Positions 1 to 12,835 of a stretch of DNA of 64,000 nt are shown here, in pieces. Origin of the DNA: Blasia pusilla (Eukaryota > Marchantiophyta > Marchantiopsida > Blasiales); the NCBI GenBank assembly GCA_050084515.1, contig CM114271.1, forward strand, positions 15,748,001 through 15,812,000, in the 5' to 3' direction. Under the pieces are notes generated by a model that saw only the letters and a program-made list of their open reading frames with translations, was not told the origin of the DNA and did no database searches. The position numbers were made by a program, and so were the translations under genes. Each line of letters begins with the position of its first letter. The stretch's first letter is position 1.

Positions 1-1359
1 CTCCTCCACGCACTGATGCGGCTACTATGACACTCCTCTGCATAGAAATGTCAGGAACGGGAGTATCCTAAGCATAGACTATGCCAAGGACCTCCTGTCG
101 GGTGATATATCTCAATCAAATCACTAGGCCAAGTGATGGCACTGCTAAATGCTGCTAAGGTCAGCATCTCTCCTAGCCTTTGCTCGATCACTCCACCAGT
201 GAATCGAACGGGTAATGAGCTAAGGCGCCCATCAAGACTCTACATCAGTCACTATTGCCTTGGCTCGCACTACGGACTCATCTGTAGGATGTCCCGGGCG
301 AATCCTTGCCACGACCTCCTGTCGGGTGATATACTATGTGGTACTTGCTCCACCCAAGATGTCTATATCCGGAATGGACAATGCTCCATATCGGCTCTCG
401 ACAAGCCCAATCCTCTGAATGACGCTTTCCCCAACATCAAGGGTTTTGCTCCTGAATCCAACAAGATGCGATGCGGACTAAAAGCTCTACCTCCGGGACT
501 CACCAACTAGAAGACCTCTCCCTGGTTATCCAGCAACACAACACTAGGAGAAACCATGGCACGCCCTATCGCGGGTCCAGCCATCCTAGCAACCTAGCGT
601 TGCCATGAATCTGACGTGGATGGCCCGAGCATCCGCTCCAAGGGCAGGTCCATCACCTCCTCTGCAATCACCTCTGAACGTGATGCAGGAACTCCAACTC
701 CACGCTCACATAGCATAGCGGCCAACCGAAAAACCTCGGCGGGTGTACCTCCCAACGTCATAACATTGGAAGCAAAAAATAAAGAAGTGCGATACACAAC
801 GGTGGCCACGCCAACAACATCCTCGACACATGCCCCTCGTAAGCACCAACAATAGAAGTCGTCACACTCGCTTCTCCCATCGCCCTCCGCGCCTGCACAC
901 CAACAACATCACAAACTCTACAGGAACTCTCATCAAGACCCATCGATGGGGTCCTCATCGCTTCGGACAACGTGAAAGACTGAGGAAGCCTAGTCTATTT
1001 CTTGGCTTCCCCTCACTGTGGATCCAACTTTGCGGCTGCTCCACGCGTCACAATTGCGGCGGCCTCCATCTAGGCAACTCCGCATATCCAACCAGGATCC
1101 TCCATATCTCTGGCTGCTCCATATGATGTTGATGCCACGGATCCGGCATCGGGTAACCTCAATGCCATAGCGGCAATCTGCTCCAGTAGTTGCTGTATCT
1201 GAGCAGCCATCCCAGCCTCATGTTTGGCGTCTCCCTCGATGCGTCTAGGTGGTGGGACTCTACCTCCTCCATGGGAAGCTCCACCACTCTGTCGGGCAAC
1301 TCCAGCTCCTCGTCCCCCAACGAGACCACCTGGTGCACGATCTCTAGCCCACCCCGACC

Positions 1360-3423
1360 GGCTACTCGCTCTGGTGCCATCTTTGGCCCTCGGTCCGGAC
1401 GTAGCTCAGGGTGTAAGCTGAAACACCTGAGACGTGTATGACCATACCTCTAACAATAGTCAAATTGATAACCTCCTGTTCCAGCACTATCTCCTCCTTC
1501 ATGTTGAGGCACACGTCCATGACCTTGATGAATGCAATCGCGCTCATGATGGGCTCCACCACATGACCAACAAGTAATCGTAGGCAGCTGCTGTTGAGCC
1601 GCATATGAAGGTGCAAGTCTCTGTGGCATGGCCTCGTGGTATGCTCCTTGAGCTTCAGGTGCCACAGTCGACCTATCTTGGAGTCCACGTTGCTACATTG
1701 GTGATGCAGAAAATCGTGATTGCTCTCGCCCAGAACCCATGGTGGCTTCACTCTCCTCCGCCATGTTCCGCTCAATGTTCTCGGCGGTCCTTAAAACATC
1801 TCTCAACATAGAGGTGTTCATAAGGAGCACCCCCTCCCGCACCCGTGTCCGCAGGGTCCGATCCAGCATCGCGTACCATGACTGGATAGCCTGAGCCACT
1901 ATCACCCCCTGAGTGACATTGATCAACCGCCGCAAGCCAGTGTAAGCCTTATGCAAACTCTCACCCGGGCGCCTGTGGAAGTCGTGGATGCTCCGCAACT
2001 TCTCCGTCTCACGCTGCAATGTTCGGACTTTGGAGAGGCGTTTAGAAAGGTCTCTTGGAAAAGTCCAAGAGACGAAACAAGGAACATAGTTGTGCATTTC
2101 ATGCATTAGTGGTCGTGACCACAAAACCTAGACCAAATGCGAGCCAAGACTTGAGATGAGTTGAGTCTTGGAAGATCTTGAGACGCTTCCAATGCACAAA
2201 GATCTCAAAAAATGCATAAGTAAAGACTAAGATATTGGCTGAAAACGACTATAAGAGAGCAATCGGAGGGCCAATTGAGGGCCAATTGGAGAGGCCTGAG
2301 TGTCTTTCCCTAAATGTAGGGAATCTCGGAGATCCCCATACGTACTAGTAAGGGAGGAGTTTCTCCACGATGTCTTGGAACACGAATCCCCATTTTGAGC
2401 ACTAAATGGCGTCTTAGAGGCACGGGATGGAATGGGAGTTTGGCATTGGAACTTGAAACCCAAACCTAATCAAAGGGAGTGGACTTTGTACGCCACACTT
2501 GGATTCCAACCCCAGATTCACTTGGTGCGAGTCTCGGTTAGGGACTCATTGGACAATTAGAACCGCCAGGCGCGAAACACCGTTTGAGGTTCCTGAACCG
2601 ACCAGGAAGTTTGTCCCAAGTCTTTCAAGACTTGCCCGTGTTGTAAACCGCGAAACTAGGAAGGTTGAGCTTGATGAGAGATGAGATGAGAGCTCGGAAA
2701 GTTAGCCCGCTCATTGATCCAAGACCCGACTAACCAGAGTGCGTGCTTGGATGCAGATCAGCGTTGAGAGCGTGACCTACTGAACGCACGCTTCCACAAC
2801 AACAAGATTAACATTCAAGGAGAGTAGGCGCACAACACTGGTAGCTTGCCCTCAACTCAGCGAAGAACTCAACCATGGGGTTGAACCTGGGATGAACCCG
2901 ACTAGACGGTGCAACTGCTCTAGTGAGAGTGGCCCTTCCTAAAACATCACTACTGGAAGAGGAAGTAGCCTCTCTTGACTCCTCCTCCTTATCTCGGAAC
3001 GGCTCCGTCCATGAGACATAGTGTGGGTCATAGTAGAGTTGCCATGCCTCAATCTCCTAGGTATATCAATGAGAGAACTCATGATAATCTTCCATGGGCC
3101 TCCCCTCTAAATGTTGGAACATATCGTTCCATGTTGTAAACGAGTTGAACTCTCTAGAGTTCTTAGCCCGCTGTGAGTCATACCAACTCCTAAACTCTGC
3201 AATGAAGTCGTGTAGCTCTATAGTGCCTACAACACCCGAAAACCTACGCGATCCTCTACCCCGGTCGTCCATCTCGTACGCCCAACTGGTAGGACCACTC
3301 AATGTGTACGGTAGATCACTAACACACTCCTCTATATGCTCCCCTCGTTTGAAGACGACACAGAAGGAGATCGAGGTGGTCTCTCACGTGGAGACCCTCG
3401 AAACCTCGCACCACTCCGGGTAA
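1360..3423 (-). pseudogene. Degenerate gag of element A with CCHC zinc knuckles
   Basis: The capsid-like part is seen at 3302-3066 and resumes at about 2010-1693 with EKLRSIHDFHRRPGESLHKA, which matches the B copy. The nucleocapsid part near 1665-1450 has a Cx2Cx3Hx4C knuckle (CWSCGGAHHERDC). A second knuckle follows with the core YGHTRLRC. Its second Cys is followed by a TAG stop where copy B has Gln. Gag binds and packages element RNA in the cytoplasm. The reading frame is broken by an 818-bp insertion at 2020-2837, by frameshifts and by stops, so no full-length protein can be made. Confidence 0.8.
2020..2837. mobile_element. 818-bp insertion in element A gag, ends TGTT...AACA
   Basis: Copies B and C run continuously across this point of gag, while copy A is interrupted by a block that starts TGTTCGGACTT and ends GCGCACAACA on the plus strand. 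TG...CA ends with a short inverted repeat (TGTT/AACA) are typical of a solo LTR. I find no polymerase-type ORF inside. A clean target-site duplication is not visible: the flanks read CTGCAA and CTGGTA, and neighbouring bases differ from B and C. An unrelated solo LTR is the simplest reading, but another small insertion is possible. Confidence 0.5.
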
Positions 3424-5109
3424 ACCCTCTAGAGCTACTCTTAGGTCCACTACCTCGCCTCTCAAAATCCCAAAAGGACGCCGTAATGCCCTCGTGCCTC
3501 TCTCACACGATCACTCTCAATCTGGTGAGTAATCCCTCAATCACTCAAACTAAACATGCGGCACTCAATCTACACTCTCTCACTGAGACGGTGTTGTGCG
3601 GCAACAAGCACCGTGGTGCGGAAAATCAACCAATCTATTGTCTCATCGAAAAACCATCCTCAACTTTGGACATCCCACACAGGTCTATGTCCCCTAAACC
3701 CATACATCATCGATGCTCCTAGCATCAACACGAAATCCAATATCCCAAATAACTTTCCAATATCAGGAAATTCCTCACACGTGCAGGGTAAGAGACCAGA
3801 ATGGATAACCTGACAATAATGTCGATGTCACTCCTCGGCAACTGCAAATCTTGACCCCAACTCGGTTGTGAAGACAACTTCTCCAATTAGCAAGTCGTAC
3901 TCCTCTCGTACGCACGCTGCTCAAACCTCCTCGATGTGCGGTGCAAGTCCTGCGGTCCAGTGCAGCACTGGCGGCACGGAACGGCTACAAACGGCATGGC
4001 ACTCGGCGGCATACCCTCCTCAATCAGCAATTCACATGCTCTGCACCTTAGTGAAAGGATCGAAGTGAAGGTGGCTCCGCGATTTAGTGAAGGAGTGGCT
4101 GCGAAGCGAGTGCGGTCGCGAGCGCCGGCACGCAATCGGCGGCGCGTTGCGGCTACGGGCATCACGGCATGGTACTGGATCATCATCGAGTGGCTACCAA
4201 TCCCAACATAGCAATATAAAATGAAAACTCAAACATTGTAATCCGAGGTTACCTTCCATCACAGGTTGATGAAGAAACTGCGATGACGGTGGCGGCCAAA
4301 CCAAAGTACGTGGTGGCGGCGCAAGTCAGAGAATCAGCGGTGGTCATCGGAGACCCTCCACTCCGTAATGGCGAAAATGGCAACCAAAGGGTGGACAATG
4401 GCGGAACGCGGCTGTGAGCAGCACTAGGCGATGGCCGCGGGCGACGATGGACCGTGGCCGTTGACGGTGACAGTTGACCGTTGATGGTGACGGATGATGG
4501 TTGATCGTCAATGGTGATGGTTGACCGTCAATGGTGGACCGCTGACGATGACTATGACTATGACGGCCGCCGCTGGCATGGCGGCTGGTTTAGGGTTTGA
4601 ACAATTTAACCCTAAAAATCGCCTAGCAATGGCAGTTTTGCAAGATTGACTATAACTTTCTGCTTGCAACTCCAAATTCTGCACCATTTGTTGCACAACG
4701 TGCACAACTTCATGATCTATGATAGCGTCAAAAATTATTTGGAATCAGACATTTTTGTAAGAACTGACGGGTATTTCCGTAAAGCCCAATTTCTCTTTTA
4801 CTCCTACAAAAAATTTGGCGGCGCTTCCGCGCTGATTTCTCCCAACGAAAATGTAAACATGTGAGAACACAAATCAGCAAGCTGCATGATGCTCCCAAGA
4901 GCACCAGCATGGGGCAATCCTCCCCCATACTAAATCCCTATCCGAAATTGGGCAGCGCTTCCACGCGCCACTCTTCCACACGAAAAATCGGGAAAGGAAA
5001 CATCAGAAGTAAACGGCTCTTGCTGCGGTGAGCACTCCCATGAACCGCTGAAAGGGAAATACGATCCCTTACCTGCAAAACCTGCAAGCGACCAGCAAGC
5101 TCCCCCCTG
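3424..5109 (-). other. Untranslated leader of element A
   Basis: No supported gene. The segment corresponds to the B leader (about 13966-15880), including the stretch next to the terminal repeat with the word GGGAGTGCTCAC. Around 4400-4570 it is rich in short GGTGACGGTTGA-like repeats. A leader of about 1.7 kb between repeat and gag is long for a gypsy element. I do not see a convincing tRNA primer-binding site immediately inside the terminal repeat. Confidence 0.55.
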
Positions 5110-5656
5110 AAGCCCTCTCACTCACTCATTCTCTCTTTGTAAAATAAGATCCAATCTCTCTCACAACACTACAATTCTCACATGTGTGCACTCTCACATG
5201 TCTCTCTCAATTTCAAACCAAACCCACTCTCCTAAGGAGAGGCTTGGGTTACACACACAAGGCAAACAAGACCATAGCTCCGCCACCTCATGCCAAGAGG
5301 TTCAACAAAGAGAGAATGAGCTCTCAAGCTCTCTCTCCTTGAGGTATACCCCTCCCTCTCCCAAACTCTTTCCATGGTAACCTATGCTCCCAAGTCACCT
5401 CCTTGGCTCTTGACCTGATGTAGGAAGTCAAGGGCCACTTTCCCAAAATATAAAATCAATCATATACTCAAAATGGTACTTACCTAAAATAGTAAGTTCC
5501 TCAATATGGCTCCAAATGAGCTGAAACGAAGGGGAAACCTGCTCTCTCAGGTTTCCCGGGGCCTCAGCAAGTCATCCTCAACCTACTGAGCATGTCCTCC
5601 ACTACTAATGAAGGTGCTCTACTAGATCTCACGGATCTATCATAAAAGACGTGATA
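5110..5656 (-). repeat. 5' terminal repeat (A1) of element A
   Basis: Read on the minus strand it starts TATCACGTCTTTTATGATAG, equivalent to TGTCATGTCTTTTAGGATAG at the start of element B and TGTCGCATCTTTTAGGATAG at 12168. It ends near the CT-rich segment at 5110-5140. Two 16-bp inverted arms (CTCATTCTCTCTTTGT at 5125-5140 and ACAAAGAGAGAATGAG at 5305-5320) bound a 164-bp spacer. The tail ending in GCACGACA, present in the isolated repeat at 11603-12168, is absent here. Confidence 0.7.
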
Positions 5657-7950
5657 CAACAAGCGGCTGGCCATTTCACCCGACCCACTGCTAGTATAAA
5701 GCCTCATCAGTTTCAGGAACTACGAGTCATCATGAAGCTCCCTATCGACATGCTAGTGGATCTGAATTCAGCAAAGGCATCTCATCTTCTTGCTCGACTC
5801 AAAACTGCACGAGAAGACGAAACTATATCTGAAGTACCAGACACCGACTAGCATAGCACTGCCAATGCAATCCATAGTCCACGCAGAGGATCCAATTCTG
5901 GGGTTGCCACATGAAGTAGGTCTAGTTTAGTGCACTTTCAGACAAACAGTGTATCTTTCTATGGCCCACCACTCCCAAAATCTCCCAACAAGCAAAAATG
6001 TACATGATGTTATTAACTCTAGTACAATGTTGCCACCAACCTTCACCATTGTATTCTATTTGCTCTTGTGTATTGCTGCCAATTCTTATTTACCGAGTGT
6101 TATTTATGTTATCCTTGTGATGAGTAGGTACTTTGCTGCTGAGTATCGACTTTAGTGCAATTGGAGCCAGCCACTGAATGTACTAGTCCAATACTCAGTT
6201 CTGCGCATGCCATTCAAACTACCGCATTTAACTATATGTTATAGATCGCAATATTGTGCACATACTAAGTTCTACCAACCTGATAGTTTGTGCCACAGTA
6301 GCATCTTGGCCACTCTATATCTGTACTTTCACTCAGTTACAAGTATAGGTCTACACCAACGCTATATAGCGTGATTTGTGTGTCGGCACTTATGTTTATG
6401 TTATCTCGTGCATATTTTTCAACAACAACATATTTTTCATGTCTGCTGATGCATGTAAAGTTTATTTGTGAGCAAGAATTCATCTTTTCATATGTTTCTC
6501 AAGACATGTGTATTCCACAATAATATAAGCCCGCTTCTGCCAAGTTGTTCACATGTCTGCGTGCAAATGTTTTTGTTTGACAACTCATTTCATTCTGGTT
6601 ATTCAATTCCATACAGTACTGGTTTTGCAACTCTTATAAATATTACATCGTGTTCTTTTTTGTATTGTGTAGAAAAAGAAGCGCGCTGTACTCCTGCAAA
6701 GCAACTTCATGCTTCTGTTAGCAAACAGTGTGGAAGAAGCAAAGTTCCTGCAACTCTGACTTTTGTGGAGCGCGTCAACCATGCTGGAACAAGTCACCTA
6801 CCCACTGTTAGTGTCCAAATACTTGATGAAACTGTTCGTGCCATTGCTACTACTACAACCCAACCTCGCAAGTCTGAGTCACGATACATGGCATTACATG
6901 CTGTGTTAACTAAGCTTGACAACCGAGACTAGGACTACATTGTTGCACTATTAGAGGTGCATCAATGCAGTGATAGCAACGTAGCTAAGCTTCTCAATTT
7001 AAGTGAATATGCTGCTGAAAATTATTTGAAGGGCGCATCTCTTGCTGAGAAGATTTCACAGATGCAAAAACTAATCCAGATGCCAAAACCTACTTAGTTC
7101 ATGGCTCTTACAGTCGTCGCAGGCTCTTTCATGTTGAACGAATGTTTTAGCTAGCTTGTACTGTTCAGACACACCATGTGCCAACCATATACATTATTGG
7201 GAAGTTTTACAATTCTGCCAATATTTGTTTCCAGGATGTTGCTCTAAAGCATGAGCTATTTATGCATATCGTTCACTTAAATACTTCCTACAATGTTCTA
7301 CTATTACTAATTGCTATTGCTTCCCGCGGCTGATTTCTGTCAAATTACGTTTGCATAACCGTTTGTTGTGATTTCTAACTCATAAAGTTATTTCCATATT
7401 CTCCTTTTATCACTTTTCAGTCTACCAACACTACGATTGGGGGTTCCTTGTTACACACCAAACGCACCTTGTTAAGCAGAAATTTAATTTGTTACTATGC
7501 TTACTGAACTCCATTCCGTTTGCCTTGTAGAAGCTATTAGCTTTTTTTCTCTTCCGTTCACACCATAGGTTTGTTATTCACATTCACAACCTTGCATAAT
7601 AAAAAACAAAAAATGTATAGTTATTTCGACAAACTTTCGACCATAAACCCACAACCATCCTAAATTTCTACCACTCCATTTCGCATACTACGCTGTGTTA
7701 CTTACAACACATTACAATCAAGAGCCAAAGTAAATGTTGTCATTGTTACTCTCACCAACAACTTTCTCTCTTAATTACTACAATTATGGCGATATTGCTT
7801 TTATTACATTGCAACATCGTCATACCAATTGAATTACATCTTATGAAAAATGTTTGAAAAATTAAATATACCCAGTGGGAATTAATTATTGATGTTGATA
7901 TAAATTCAAATTTCTTTTCAACGGACTAATAATAACCCGCTGCATAGGAA
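5657..7950. other. Intergenic, with one unrecognised open stretch at 6660-7095 (+)
   Basis: No gene is assigned. A possible coding relic runs on the plus strand from about 6660. It follows an acceptor-like TTGTATTGTGTAG and stays in one frame through KLDNRD, a TAG at about 6930, then continues in that frame with ALLEVHQCSDSNVAKLLNLS until about 7095. Codon usage looks coding-like, but I recognise no domain. It could be an old transposon ORF or a gene relic. The rest is AT-rich without structure I can name. Confidence 0.3.
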
Positions 7951-10939
7951 GTTCGTGAGGAAGTTTGACTCGGATTCAAACAAGCCAAAATCGTAGGGAA
8001 CCTCGTTTAGATAAGCCACTTTCCATCCGCAGTAAAGGTGTGTCTTCATTTTGTGCCGGGTTTCGTTTGGATCTGTCATATGGAGGGCCGGTCAGTAGAG
8101 AGAGGGCTAAGTGTTCTCTAGGTATGTATTCTGTCTTTCGCATTTTCCCACGTTTGCCTTTTCGGCCAAGGCCCACCTCCTCATTTTCGGAAGAATTTGA
8201 TTACGTTTCTCCTGAGACGTTCGGACTTATCTCGTTAGAATTGGTCCCAACATTCAACGGACGAAGTCCAATGGGGACGACAATGATGTGAGATTACAAA
8301 TCTCTGTGTCGATTTGACATTTGAGAACAATGAATAGAGTTTATCAAAGTCTCAGCGGGAATTGAATATCCATACCTGAGTCATATCCACACGGACAAGA
8401 GAAAGAGTAATCAAGCATTTCATGAAAGATAAGCAAAATCGTCGACTTCGTTACGCGTCTATAGCTATAAGTACAATGTCCGCAAGAAGCTGTACCGTTT
8501 GGAAAGAGAGATAATGTCTTAATAGGCCCATCCGCAAAGTGTTGATGTATCCACAACCGGCTCCAGAATTTACATATGAGTATAACACAAATACATCAAA
8601 GATCAATCTCCAAGAAAGATCTGAGACAGTTCTCGGGTGATCGAACAAACGTGAGATCTCTGGACACTGATGGTTCTGTTCTCGTCGGAAAATACACGAT
8701 GGGTCGTCGATAGGGGAGGTTGACGCAATCACCTCCGCGACTTATGTACACTACGTGTAACTTCAACATTCATACTTGATCAAAGAAGCAACAGAAGGTT
8801 CCCGACTCAAAAAACATTTCCGCGGCGCTTACAGACCAGCCAGTCCTTTCGAAAAGTGAACTCCTGGTTTAATAGGTCCTGACTCTAGCTAAAGAGGATC
8901 ACTCTCGCTATGGTGACCTGTCATGCACTCAGCCTGTATGGCGTTGCAATTGAGTACCAAAATTAGACTTGAAACCTTGGTGATTGGCTGTGGCTGCAAT
9001 GTGGCATCGCCTCCACACGAACGCCATTTCATGATTCAAATTCCACCTGGTGCTCGTTGTCACCATATATCTACATCGTCCTCTGCAGAACAAAGATTCC
9101 GCACGTACACTAATGAGAAACCACTGGTTTGCCGCGTCAGACTTGATCTTTCCTCGACTGGCTGGGAGTATTAATTAAGGGAGAGCCATTCGACGGCGTA
9201 AGAAAAAGTAAGCCTAAATCGTCGCAGGGAAAGAAATAATACATCTGCTATCCTTGGAATATTCAGTTCGCGACTTGCGGAACTACTATCCGGAGAGGGC
9301 GGCAGTAGAATCGTTTGGTCGAGGCGGATTCATAACCTCTTCACGGTCGAGTTCTCTGTAGGTATCATCTTCCAAGCTGCAGAAAAGCTGAGGAACTGTT
9401 TGCCCACTCTTCATAGTTTGTATCAATGTTGCTAATTCCTCCATTAACGTCACAGTTAGGTCGTTGGCGTCCCCTGCGGAGTTTCTAAAGTCCCGTTTTG
9501 GCCCGCTGGATTCGGAATCAAGACTCTCATCATATAAGCACTGGAGATTGCCACTGGACGAAGAAATGCTTGAAGCAAACGAACTCTGCTGCCCAAAATT
9601 CTGCACCGATACTGACCGAAACATACCAGTCCGAAATTTCTTCGCGATCTGCACATGACATTTGGACAAGCCAGATTCCATCAATCGCTGCGATCCCTGG
9701 TGGAGAGAGCAGCCGCAGTGGCGATGGTAAGGTCCTTGATTCGAGCACGACGCGCAGCACGCACTCGATGCCAACTGCGCACTCCAACTCGCGTACGTGC
9801 CACTCCAAATGCCACCACTCGAACTCATTTCATCCCTTTTAGTTCGCCCTCAAATCAAGAAAGCCTTGAAAAACTCTCGTGCAGAGCTTTATCCTAAATG
9901 ATCCTTCGTCCGCATCAACCCCGCCGTCTCGTCAACCAGCATGAATGGCGGTTCCTGACTTCAATCTCCATCACAGAATTATAAAACTGTGTCTGCGTAC
10001 TAGCTCTACGTCAAAGGCGAGCCGTCTTCGGTGAAAAGAAGGCTGCTTATCTGAGGTGGTTCATTGTACTCGGATACACCTTCTTCCTGCTCTTTCCATA
10101 GCGAATCCCTCATGCATCAATATCCAAATGTCAACGACATCGCGACCAGCTACGATACTGCCTGGCCAGCGTCGGAACAGTCATGAGTCGTGACACGATA
10201 CTACCATTTAAAGACAGTGAATCTGGAATCTGGATCCTTCGTATGACCAAAAGTCCTGGGGAACCTCACGCTCCGAATCTACCTCAGAGACTTCCAATCC
10301 TAGTAACGTAGCTGTCCAAATTTGGATTCATTCCCCTTGCCCGTGCTCCGTTGGAACGCTCCCCGTTTCCAACGGACCACAGCGCTCGGCACCCCCGCGT
10401 CCAGCTTGCGCCGTACACGTGGCCTAGTTGAAAAAGATGCCACAAGTTCACAGGGGGTCGTAACATCCCGTCAATGCGTCTACGATATTGGGTGCTACTG
10501 TTGATACGGAATTAAAAGGTTTTATATTTATATTGGACGGAGTTTAAGAGATCCCCCTTGACAGTTACGCTGCGCGCTACACGTAATCCTGTCATCTGTG
10601 CTGAAAGATACCGGCGATTATAACGAGGGCAAGATCAGCGCGCTACAGATGAACGAGAGACGAGAAAGGCAGACGCGTGTGATGGAACTAGTGAATAACT
10701 CACGAAACTTCTTTCCAAAGTAACGATGGCAAACGTTTCATTACGATCAACTCTGAAGGCCAACAAAAAAATACTTTCGTCACCGGAACGCAGGTCACAT
10801 CTATGCTTGTCTCGGTGCCGTATGATATACGTCTGCCTCCCTCACATACTTGATTTCCCGATCCCACTAAAAGTTGGCTTTGGAGGAGCGAGTTTGTGGT
10901 GGGCTAGCGGCGCACGCATAATGGTCACAAGTGTCACTG
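7951..10939. other. Low-repeat intergenic segment, no supported gene
   Basis: Base composition is more balanced than in the flanking AT-rich DNA, and I see no retrotransposon motifs. The longest open stretch is on the minus strand at 9286-9828. Its second half (from about 9650) is Ser-rich then acidic, includes EELATLIQTMKSGQTV and ends at a TAG at 9286. It has a plausible acceptor (CATGTGCAG near 9655) upstream. That could be a terminal exon of a host gene, but I recognise no family and find no companion exons. Confidence 0.3.
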
Positions 10940-11415
10940 ACTGAATAGTGATCATTTCCCAATTACTAGAGACATGTGTAAGCACGTGTGCTCTTGCTAT
11001 TTTAGGAAAAGAAGGTGAGGCTAGGAAACTTGTTCACTCCCGGCTTTGAGGAGAGCTAAACCCCCTTCTTTCTGCTTCGGGACGATTCTGGCCTCTCGAG
11101 GTCTTCCTTTTTTTCTCTCTTTGCCCCCTCATTTGTATCTTGATGGGTTCCCCATCCTTTTTTATACATATTTGATATTTCTTTTCGTTTTGAGGAGAGT
11201 AGGACTAAGTAGGTTGCACATAAAAGGGTTTCTTTCTTCCAGTGGAGGTGATTCCGAAGTTTCTAAAGGAGGTCCGTGCTAGTTTGTGGCTTAGCAAGTC
11301 ATAGAAGATCTCTTACAGCAATGAGATTCGAGAGTTGGAGCTTAGGAAGATATGGAGGATGCATGAGAAGAAATCTAAACTCTAGAGTTAGTAATTCTCT
11401 TTTGATTTTTGCAAT
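10940..11415 (+). repeat. Relic LTR of the copia-type element also seen at 27120-27420
   Basis: The segment shares ordered words with 27120-27420: AATAGTGATCATTT near the start, then GTGTGCTCTT, then GTGGAGGTGATTCC, then TAGTTTGTGG and TTAGCAAGTCATA. In the 27-kb copy this sequence follows directly after a Ty1/copia RNase H end, so it is most likely its 3' LTR. Here no coding sequence accompanies it, so it is a solo or truncated LTR. Boundaries are approximate. Confidence 0.55.
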
Positions 11416-11602
11416 GTTTTAGAGCAAGTGTTTTTTTTTTCACTCCATTTTTCCAAATCTTTTCTTGCATTTATAGAGAAGAAGAGTTTTGGAAGTTCTT
11501 TATTACTGGCTAGTAGACAATATTGTAGCAACAAGTATATGGTTTCCTTGCAATACAAATATGGCTTTGTCATCCATCAATGAGTAACATATCTATTGGT
11601 AG

Positions 11603-12168
11603 TGTCGTACGCATACACATCGCTACACAACATACATTGCTCTCACCGAGCACACACATAAACACGCACGATCCCATGCTAACTCATGGGAACTTTGTTG
11701 AGCCTCTTGGCATGAGGTGGCGGAGCTATGGTCCTCCTTACCTTGTGTGTGTAACCCAAACCTTTCATTAGAAAAGTGGGTTTAGTTTGACATAAGAGAG
11801 AGTTCACACCATGGAGAGCTTGGTGTGAGATGTGTTGAGAGATCTACTTGATTTATAAAGAGAGAATGAACTCTCAAACTCTCTCTCTTGGAGGTATATC
11901 CCCTTCCTTCTCCAAAGCTCTCTCCTCGGTAACCTATGCTCGCAGGTCATCTCCTTGGCTCTTGACCTGTTGTAGTGGGTCAATGGCCATTTTCCAAAGT
12001 GGAAAGTCAACTATACTCCAAATGGAAATGAGCCGAAATGAACGGGAAACCTACTCTCGCAGGTTACCCGTGGCCTCAGTAGGTCATCCTTGACCTTCTG
12101 AGGCTATCCTCCAGTATCTCTGAAGGTACTCTACTAGATCTTGCCCATCTATCCTAAAAGATGCGACA
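11603..12168 (-). repeat. Isolated A2-B2 type terminal repeat (566 bp) of the A/B family
   Basis: On the minus strand it begins TGTCGCATCTTTTAGGATAG and ends GCGTACGACA, so its ends form the short inverted repeat TGTCG/CGACA. It includes the tail module (about 11603-11690) that is missing from the 5' repeats of A and B. No internal element sequence is attached, so it behaves as a solo LTR. The flanks (GGTAG and ATCGT) do not form an obvious target duplication. The spacer of about 160 bp bounded by ACTTTGTTG and ATAAAGAGAGAATGA is in the opposite orientation to that in the A and B 5' repeats. Confidence 0.75.
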
Positions 12169-12537
12169 ATCGTTACAAACTATGGCACATGGGTTTCATT
12201 ATGGAGTATCACATATAGTCAAGGAACTTCTTTAACTATATTGAGAATTTGGAAGGTGGGGAGGATTTGATTAGTGACGTTCTTCTGAAGAGGAAATTTG
12301 AGGATATGGAGGCACATTACAAAAATACGCTTAATATGAAGCCATCACAACATATACATATAAAAAATTGATAAAAAGTGCAAGTGAGAACATAAGTTGT
12401 CATTGGTCAATGCTAGGAGACAAGCACCAAAAGAAGAATGTTACTTTCATCTACTTGAGGCATAACTTATGTCGGCTTCGCTATGTAGATGGATCTTCCA
12501 AGAATATTTCTTGCTAGAAATATTTGAGTTATGTGAT

Positions 12538-12835
12538 GAGCAAGGCTGCACAGAAACGGACATGTCCACAAATCTCCCCAGCCTGCACCCGAGCCTGCTC
12601 AGAGCCTACCATGTGGACTCGGGCTCATAGAGCCCGCACCCATTGTGTGGCCCGCATGGTGGGTTGGGGACCCGCGTAGGGCATGAGGTTGTGAGCAGAC
12701 TCTAAGGTGTGGGCTTTGGGCGGGCTCGGATGCAGGCTACAGGTCCCGGACCTCGCATGGACATGTCCGTCCATAGGACAAACATAAGTTTGTGCGCAAC
12801 CTTGCACACAAGTTTATTTTTGTGCAACCTTGCTC
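12538..12835. mobile_element. Small GC-rich TIR element (298 bp), MITE-like
   Basis: Left end GAGCAAGGCTGCACA (12538-12552) and right end TGTGCAACCTTGCTC (12821-12835) are inverted repeats with 14 of 15 matches. The interior is GC-rich, unlike its AT-rich surroundings. It carries GGACATGTCC palindromes and words such as CCGCATGGACATGTCC that recur at 49395-49695 and 52736-53538. There is no coding capacity. A non-autonomous DNA transposon is the best reading, but I see no clear target duplication and cannot name a superfamily. Confidence 0.6.

Larger units (their letters stand above)
1..5656 (-). mobile_element. Element A: 5' portion of a degenerate Ty3/gypsy retrotransposon (truncated by window edge)
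   Basis: Read on the minus strand, this has a terminal repeat (about 5656 down to 5110), a long non-coding leader (to about 3430), gag fragments (3423 to about 1360) and the start of the protease region (to position 1). The pieces match element B (13412-22607) in the same order at the peptide level. Examples are the gag segment with WAYEMDDR and FRSWYDSQ at 3302-3066, and MTLGGTPAEVF at 809-594, which equals MTLGGTSAEVF in B. Protease core, methyltransferase, RT and integrase would lie left of the window. An 818-bp block (2020-2837) interrupts gag. Frames are broken by stops and shifts, so this copy is a relic. The family assignment is firm because B contains RT and integrase; copy A alone shows only gag and pro-proximal sequence. 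Confidence 0.85.

Noticed and set aside
133-510. Plus-strand open stretch of 125 codons
   Set aside because: It is antisense to the protease-linker region of element A on the minus strand; the homologous frames in B and C show which strand is coding.
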